Below, one piece after another: positions 39,834 to 43,960 of a DNA stretch of 43,960 bases. The notes beneath the pieces were generated by a model. It saw only the letters and a list, made by a program, of their open reading frames with translations. It was not told the origin of the DNA and ran no database searches. This DNA is from Phascolarctobacterium sp. (GTDB lineage: Bacteria; Bacillota; Negativicutes; Acidaminococcales; Acidaminococcaceae), in assembly GCA_030531205.1 (NCBI GenBank), contig JAUNOC010000008.1, positions 36,941 through 80,900 of the forward strand. Reading direction: 5' to 3'. A program made the position numbers and the translations under genes. Every line of letters begins with the position of its first letter. The first letter of the stretch is position 1.

Positions 39834-41297
39834 ATGAACATTACAGAGATAGCAGTTTTTGTAGTTTATCTTGCTTGTATGTTGGGCATAGGTGTTTATT
39901 TCTTTATGCACAAAAAGGATGGCGGCGACAAGCAGTATTTTTTAGGTGGTAGGTCTATGAGCCCATGGGTGGCGGCTTTGAGCGCCGGCGCATCCGATAT
40001 GAGTGCTTGGGTGTTGATGGGGCTTCCTGCCAGTGTTTATGCTTTAGGTTTGGGACAGGCCTGGATTGCAATTGGTCTGGCTCTCGGTTATGCTATTTCT
40101 TGGATTTATGAAGCACCACGCCTCCGTGCCTTCAGCGTGGAGTTTGGCGACAGCATTACTGTTCCCCAATATCTTACCAATCGTTTTTTATCAAATTCTA
40201 AAGCGTTGCAAATTTTCTGTGCTTTGGTTTTCTTGATCGCTTATACAATTTATGCGGCATCTTCTATCAAAGCAGCAGGCATTCTTTTCAATACGGTTGC
40301 AGGCATGGAAACTGCTTCGGCTATGTATTTGGCAGCATTCATTATTGTTGGCTACACCTTTTTGGGTGGGTTTGATGCCGTGTGTTGGACAGATTTCTTT
40401 CAAGGTCTGATTATGTTGGGTGCTATGCTCGTTGCCCCGCTTTTTGCAGTGACGATGATTCCTGCCAATGCGGGGGCGGATATTCCTCCGGCGTTCTGGT
40501 CATTTACTGCGGACTGGCGTGATATTGTCAGTGGTTTGACTTGGGGACTTGGTTACTTTGGTATGCCTCATATTATTATTCGTTATATGAGTTTGGAAAG
40601 CCAAAAAGATATGAAAAAATCTCTTGCTATAGCAATTAGCTGGACAACAATTATTTGTTTCTTTGCCATTGTGATTGGTGTGGTTGGACGTATGTTCCTG
40701 GGCTTTGATGAAACTATCAATAAAAACAGTTTGGTCTTTATCAGTATGGTGCGGAACATTTTCCCGGCATTGATTAGCGGTGTGTTGTTGAGCGCCATTT
40801 TGGCAGCGGCCATGAGTACAGCGGACAGTCAGTTGTTGGCGGCGGCATCCTCTTTTGCCTCTGATGTGTATAAACCTGTGTTTCGTGGCGGCAAGGTAAG
40901 TGATAAGGAAATGATGTGGATGGGGCGTATTGTGGTGCTTGTGATTGCTTTGGCAGCAATGTTTATTGCCCTGAACCCTAATTCCGGTTCTATTATGTCT
41001 TTGGTTTCTAATGCGTGGGGCGTTTTTGGTGCTGCTTTCGGACCGGCAATTATGCTTAGCTTGTTTTGGAAAAAGTTTAATTTTACAGGTGCCATTACAG
41101 GCATTGTGGTTGGTTCCTTTGTGGATATTTTCTGGTTTATGCAACTTAGCAGTACAGGTGTTTATGAACTTTTGCCTGGCTATGTGGCAGGTGTTGTAGC
41201 GGGGATTGTGGCAACCTTGTGCAGTGGTTCTGTTTCTGAAGAAGTTATGCAAAAGTATGATGTGGCAGAAAAGAAAGCGTTTAGTGGCGAAGATTGA
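39834..41297 (+). CDS. putP: Sodium/proline symporter (SSS family)
   Basis: The 487-residue protein has 12-13 membrane segments of the sodium:solute symporter family. Diagnostic PutP features are KQYFLGGRSMSPWVAALSAG, ASDMSAWVLMGLPASVYALG, the helix GFDAVCWTDFFQGLIML, and the sodium-site region SAILAAAMSTADSQLLAAAS. It couples proline uptake to Na+; other solutes of the family are less likely because the match extends over the whole PutP core. It has its own consensus promoter and ribosome site GGGAGG. A terminator follows. Confidence 0.94.
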   Translation: MNITEIAVFVVYLACMLGIGVYFFMHKKDGGDKQYFLGGRSMSPWVAALSAGASDMSAWVLMGLPASVYALGLGQAWIAIGLALGYAISWIYEAPRLRAFSVEFGDSITVPQYLTNRFLSNSKALQIFCALVFLIAYTIYAASSIKAAGILFNTVAGMETASAMYLAAFIIVGYTFLGGFDAVCWTDFFQGLIMLGAMLVAPLFAVTMIPANAGADIPPAFWSFTADWRDIVSGLTWGLGYFGMPHIIIRYMSLESQKDMKKSLAIAISWTTIICFFAIVIGVVGRMFLGFDETINKNSLVFISMVRNIFPALISGVLLSAILAAAMSTADSQLLAAASSFASDVYKPVFRGGKVSDKEMMWMGRIVVLVIALAAMFIALNPNSGSIMSLVSNAWGVFGAAFGPAIMLSLFWKKFNFTGAITGIVVGSFVDIFWFMQLSSTGVYELLPGYVAGVVAGIVATLCSGSVSEEVMQKYDVAEKKAFSGED

Positions 41298-41317
41298 TTG
41301 GTAAAAGAAGATAAAGA

Positions 41318-41350
41318 AAATTGCATAGCACTTGCTATGCAATTTTTTTT
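41318..41350 (+). terminator. Terminator after putP
   Basis: AAATTGCATAGCA pairs with TGCTATGCAATTTTTTTT around a 2-base spacer (larger loop in practice). Confidence 0.85.
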
Positions 41351-41378
41351 GTAGTAAAATTACAGTATAGGTAAAATT

Positions 41379-42821
41379 ATGGTAAGGAACATAACTCTTA
41401 AAGATGGTTTTGAATTTGATTTTGCCACCATGTTGGGGGCGGGAAGAATTCAAAATTCAGATGTGGAAGCAATTAAAGACAAGATTCAACAGGCGGCGGA
41501 AGGAATTAAGCAATTACGCCGTACGGGCAAGGCAAAAAATCATCTCTCAAAAGATGGTAAGCCGGAGAGTGTGCATTTTACACGCTTGCCCTATGTGCAG
41601 GAAGGTTATCCTAACAATCCTAAATCTATTGAAAATTTAGAAAATTTTGCTGTTGAATTACGCAACCATGTGGATGCTGTACTGTTTTTGGGTGTGGGCG
41701 GTTCTTATTTAGGGAATAAGGTGTTGTTTGATTTGTTTTGCGGTGATGGCTGGAATATTTTGAAACCTGCCCAACGGAATTATCATCCTGCTATACTTTT
41801 TGGTGGCAATAACCTTGACCCTTTGCAAAGTCAGCAGTTGGTTGACCAAGTGTGGAGTTTGGCACGGAACACAGTGACAAAGGGCAACCGTTTCCGTTTG
41901 ATGTTGGTACCCATTTCCAAGTCCGGAACTACTTTGGAAACATTAACGGCTTTCAGTTATTTTTACGAAGAATTTCAAAAAGAAAATTATTTAGATTTGG
42001 ATGTCACAGTGGTAACAGATTTAGACCCGGCTGCCCAGTCCCCTCTTTTGGCTTTGGCAAAGGAAAAGCAATGGGGTATGTTTGATGTTAAAAATGGCAT
42101 TGGTGGACGGTTCAGTGTTCTTAATGATGTGGGACTGGTTATGGCTGCTGCCATCGGTTTGAATATTGGCGAATTTTTGCAAGGTGCAAGAATTATGGAT
42201 GAGGCATGCCAAAGTGATGATTGGGAAAAGAACCCTGCTCTTGCCAATGCCGTGTTAAAGTATTTGGCGGCAGAAAAATATGGCTGTGATATAGAGGTCT
42301 TTATGGGGTATGGGATTTGCTTTAAATCGTTGGCAGAATGGTATGTGCAACTTTTGGCAGAATCATTGGGCAAGCGTCAGGACAGGGATGGTAATACCGT
42401 ATTTTATGGCAGAACTCCCATTGCTGCTATTGGCACAACGGATATGCATGCTCAAACCCAGCAGCATCAGGACGGCAAGCGTAACAAAGTAGTGCAGTTC
42501 CTGCAGGTTGATGATTTGCATAGTGATGTGGTTTTAGGAAATCCTTTCAGCCATATTCCGCAAATTGCTAAATATGAAGGTTTGTCTTTGAATAGGGCTT
42601 TGCAGGTGGCTCTTTTGGCAAACCGTGAGGCCTTGGATAATGACCAACGCTTTACGGCACTATATCGTCTGCCCCATCTGAATGCTTATTATATCGGTGA
42701 AATATTTTATTTCCTCATGCTCAGCATTGCTTATGAAGGGGAACTGGCGAATGTGGATGCTTTTGACCAGCCGGGAGTGGAGCAGTATAAAAAGATTATA
42801 AAACGGGAGTTGGGGAAGTAA
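41379..42821 (+). CDS. pgi: Glucose-6-phosphate isomerase
   Basis: The 480-residue protein has the sugar-isomerase folds of PGI. It interconverts glucose-6-phosphate and fructose-6-phosphate. Phosphate-binding LFLGVGGSYLGNK and PISKSGTTLETLTAF are present, as is the catalytic-region motif TTDMHAQTQQHQDGKRN, equivalent to the PGI signature. The start ATG follows a weak ribosome site (TAGGTAAA), 29 bp after the putP terminator. It is somewhat divergent from the E. coli type and closer to Firmicute enzymes. The repeat-rich block begins after the stop. Confidence 0.93.
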   Translation: MVRNITLKDGFEFDFATMLGAGRIQNSDVEAIKDKIQQAAEGIKQLRRTGKAKNHLSKDGKPESVHFTRLPYVQEGYPNNPKSIENLENFAVELRNHVDAVLFLGVGGSYLGNKVLFDLFCGDGWNILKPAQRNYHPAILFGGNNLDPLQSQQLVDQVWSLARNTVTKGNRFRLMLVPISKSGTTLETLTAFSYFYEEFQKENYLDLDVTVVTDLDPAAQSPLLALAKEKQWGMFDVKNGIGGRFSVLNDVGLVMAAAIGLNIGEFLQGARIMDEACQSDDWEKNPALANAVLKYLAAEKYGCDIEVFMGYGICFKSLAEWYVQLLAESLGKRQDRDGNTVFYGRTPIAAIGTTDMHAQTQQHQDGKRNKVVQFLQVDDLHSDVVLGNPFSHIPQIAKYEGLSLNRALQVALLANREALDNDQRFTALYRLPHLNAYYIGEIFYFLMLSIAYEGELANVDAFDQPGVEQYKKIIKRELGK

Positions 42822-42899
42822 GGTTTCAGGTATCAGGTGTCAGGTTTCAGGGGTTAGGGGAATTAGAAATTAGTAATTAAAAATTAGAAATTAGAAATG

Positions 42900-43347
42900 A
42901 TGGTAAGATGTTCCTGTGATTATAGTGGGAAAGTTAGATGGAAGCGGAGTTTTTCCGCCACAGGCGTGGGGCGGGGGACCGTCTAAAGGAACGTAGAAGG
43001 ACGGTGGTGGGGTCGCTTGCTGCGATAAGAATAAAGAGCAAATAATCAAAGAGCAAAGACCAAATATGGTAAAATAGTTCCTGTGATTATAATTTAGGGT
43101 TCAGCGGTTAGGTGTCAGGTTTCAGGAAAGTCGGCAGAGTGAGAACTTTTGCCCTCTTGGTGAAGAGGGTGGATTGCCTAAAGGAACATAGAAGGGCAAG
43201 ACGGGTGATTGCTCACTTCGCATTGCAGATAAGTTCCCAATCCCCAGTCGCCCACCGAAAAACTTACCGGCGCCAGCCCCTTCACCAAGGGGCCTTCAAG
43301 TTCGCATAGTGCGGACTTTTTTATTTTAATCACAGGAACTTTTTACC
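42900..43347. repeat. Intergenic repeat element E4, composite
   Basis: Two left ends (42900-42924 and 43066-43091, both ATGGTAA...TTCCTGTGATTATA in form) and one right end (43323-43347) are present. All carry the TGTGATT version, so the ends match. Inside are a degenerate module M2 near 42970-43015 (GGAACGTAGAAGGACGG), module M2 at 43149-43210 and module M1 at 43225-43315. The order M2-M1 is the reverse of that in element E2. Short open frames here are not supported. Nothing else is visible between pgi and 43440. Confidence 0.65.
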
Positions 43348-43440
43348 TTCATTGTGAATTGTGCATTTTGAATTGTGAATTGTTTTTACCTTCATTTTTA
43401 ATTTCACATTGCCAATTTCTAATTCTAATCTTTTTTCTCC

Positions 43441-43481
43441 CTAAAGTTATATAACGTGTTCAATACGTTATATAACTTTAG
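43441..43481. repeat. 17-bp-stem hairpin, family H1 copy b
   Basis: A perfect 17-bp stem (CTAAAGTTATATAACGT and its complement) encloses a 7-base loop GTTCAAT. It is the counterpart of the hairpin at 1698-1736 with different stem bases. Confidence 0.75.
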
Positions 43482-43681
43482 CCGTTTTGGCAAAGCATCA
43501 AAGTTTTTCTCTCATAAAAAACTTTTACGGCATCAGGAAGGTTGCTTATTTTTTCACTATAATCATATAAAAAAACCAGATTGCTTTTGCTATGCTGACA
43601 AATCTGACTTGATTTTGTAAAAAACTGACTTAATATTAGGTCAGTTTTTTCTATTATTGTGTCAGAAATAAGGTCGTTCAA
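43478..43681 (-). pseudogene. Possible small ORF or coding remnant in repeat element
   Basis: A 67-codon frame starts at TTG and ends LMLCQNG just at the H1 hairpin. Its segment IIEKTDLILSQFF resembles ILEKSDLISSQIF, read from the minus strand of the paralogous block at about 1810-1855, where the frame is cut short. No ribosome site is visible. It may be a degraded gene carried by the element or simply conserved repeat DNA. Confidence 0.25.
43619..43651. repeat. Hairpin, family H2 copy b
   Basis: AAAAACTGACTT pairs with AGGTCAGTTTTT (one G-T pair), followed by TGTGTCAGAAATAAGG, as the copy at 1812-1843 is followed by CATGTCAGAAACAGG. Confidence 0.55.
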
Positions 43682-43767
43682 AAAAATTTCAAAAATATTT
43701 GTGTAAATAGCAAAAATGGTGATGGGACAAATTTTGCTGTCTTAACTAAAAATTTAAGAAATTTTTG

Positions 43768-43796
43768 TTGCAGTAATGTAAAAAAAGTACTAAAAT
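43768..43796 (+). promoter_or_regulatory. Promoter of the truncated gene at the right edge
   Basis: TTGCAG and TAAAAT with 17-bp spacing; a leader of about 70 bases precedes the start codon. Confidence 0.6.
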
Positions 43797-43874
43797 AAAT
43801 ATGGGGGAGTGTATATATTGTTATTTCTTCCTATTTAAGTTTTTAATGATTTTAGATATACAGGGGGTGCTGAT

Positions 43875-43960
43875 ATGAGCAAGTACATCAGTTTACAGAA
43901 AAAAGAGAGAAAGGACATCCTGCAAAAAGCGGTGCTGGGGATACTGGCGACGGGCATGGT
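43875..43960 (+). CDS. N-terminus of an exported protein, cut by window edge
   Basis: The frame opens with ATG after CAGGGGG and reads 28 codons to the window end. The product starts with a basic stretch (SKYISLQKKERKDILQK) followed by a hydrophobic run (AVLGILATGMV). This looks like a long signal peptide, as on large outer-membrane or autotransporter-type proteins of Negativicutes. The body of the protein is out of view, so the identity is unknown. Confidence 0.55.
   Translation, partial: MSKYISLQKKERKDILQKAVLGILATGM

Noticed and set aside
39211-39911. Minus-strand open frames of 128 and 163 codons
   Set aside because: They overlap rnpB and the start of putP and have no recognisable protein features.
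40500-41453. 317-codon minus-strand open frame
   Set aside because: It is the antisense shadow of putP, with His/Asn/Thr-rich composition and no ribosome site.

Overview
The window looks like a chromosomal segment of an anaerobic, diderm (outer-membrane) Firmicute, most likely a Negativicute. It carries ExbB/ExbD/TonB, which imply an outer membrane, together with Firmicute-flavoured genes (YolD beside a Y-family polymerase, zinc-ribbon protein, WYL regulator). It also encodes an Ech-type energy-conserving [NiFe] hydrogenase with its complete Hyp maturation set and a two-gene SufBC-like Fe-S assembly system. The taxonomic call is an inference from gene content only.

Layout. 1-1099: 17 repeats and 16 spacers of a CRISPR array that runs off the left edge. 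The repeat has type II-C features and no cas gene is in view. 1100-2168: a 42-bp perfect palindrome, then about 1 kb of mosaic intergenic repeats. 2169-7210: a metallo-beta-lactamase-fold protein, a YgjP-like metallopeptidase, an ArsB/NhaD-type anion transporter overlapping a MATE exporter, and a DedA protein. 7289-8613: methionine aminopeptidase and a half-size periplasmic-binding-like protein. 8726-22805: a same-strand run of 18 genes: tautomerase, PHP phosphatase, RidA, echABCDEF, hypA, hypB, hypF, hypC, hypD, hypE, then SufC-like and SufB-like genes. 22813-23057: a tRNA-Gln/tRNA-Glu transcription unit. 23187-26337: Y-family polymerase, YolD, WYL regulator and a small membrane protein. 26549-33424: ileS, trkA and two tandem trkH paralogues. 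33449-35243: rpsB and tsf behind a structured leader. 35341-37394: zinc-ribbon protein, exbB, exbD, tonB. 37453-39124: three small, poorly known genes. 39176-39697: tRNA-Leu (minus) and RNase P RNA (plus). 39834-42821: putP and pgi. 42822-43874: a second block of mosaic repeats. 43875-43960: the start of a protein, cut by the window edge.

How the genes work together. Ech couples ferredoxin oxidation to proton reduction and ion pumping; HypA-F build its Ni-Fe(CN)2CO centre; the SufBC-like pair can supply the many 4Fe-4S clusters. All lie in one tight, frequently overlapping gene string. TrkAH, PutP and TonB/ExbBD use ion gradients such as the one Ech would create.

Most noteworthy: (i) each CRISPR repeat ends in an extended -10 promoter whose 12-base core is identical to the ileS promoter of the same chromosome, and the array's terminal repeat keeps the promoter half but has lost the opposite end; (ii) an intergenic repeat family with inverted ends and shuffled internal modules, found in both large gene-free blocks and inside the hyp operon; (iii) a family of hairpins with changing but self-complementary stems; (iv) a five-cysteine C-terminal tail on the SufC-like ATPase; (v) a PBP-fold protein reduced to one lobe. 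No complete, clearly novel defence system is visible.
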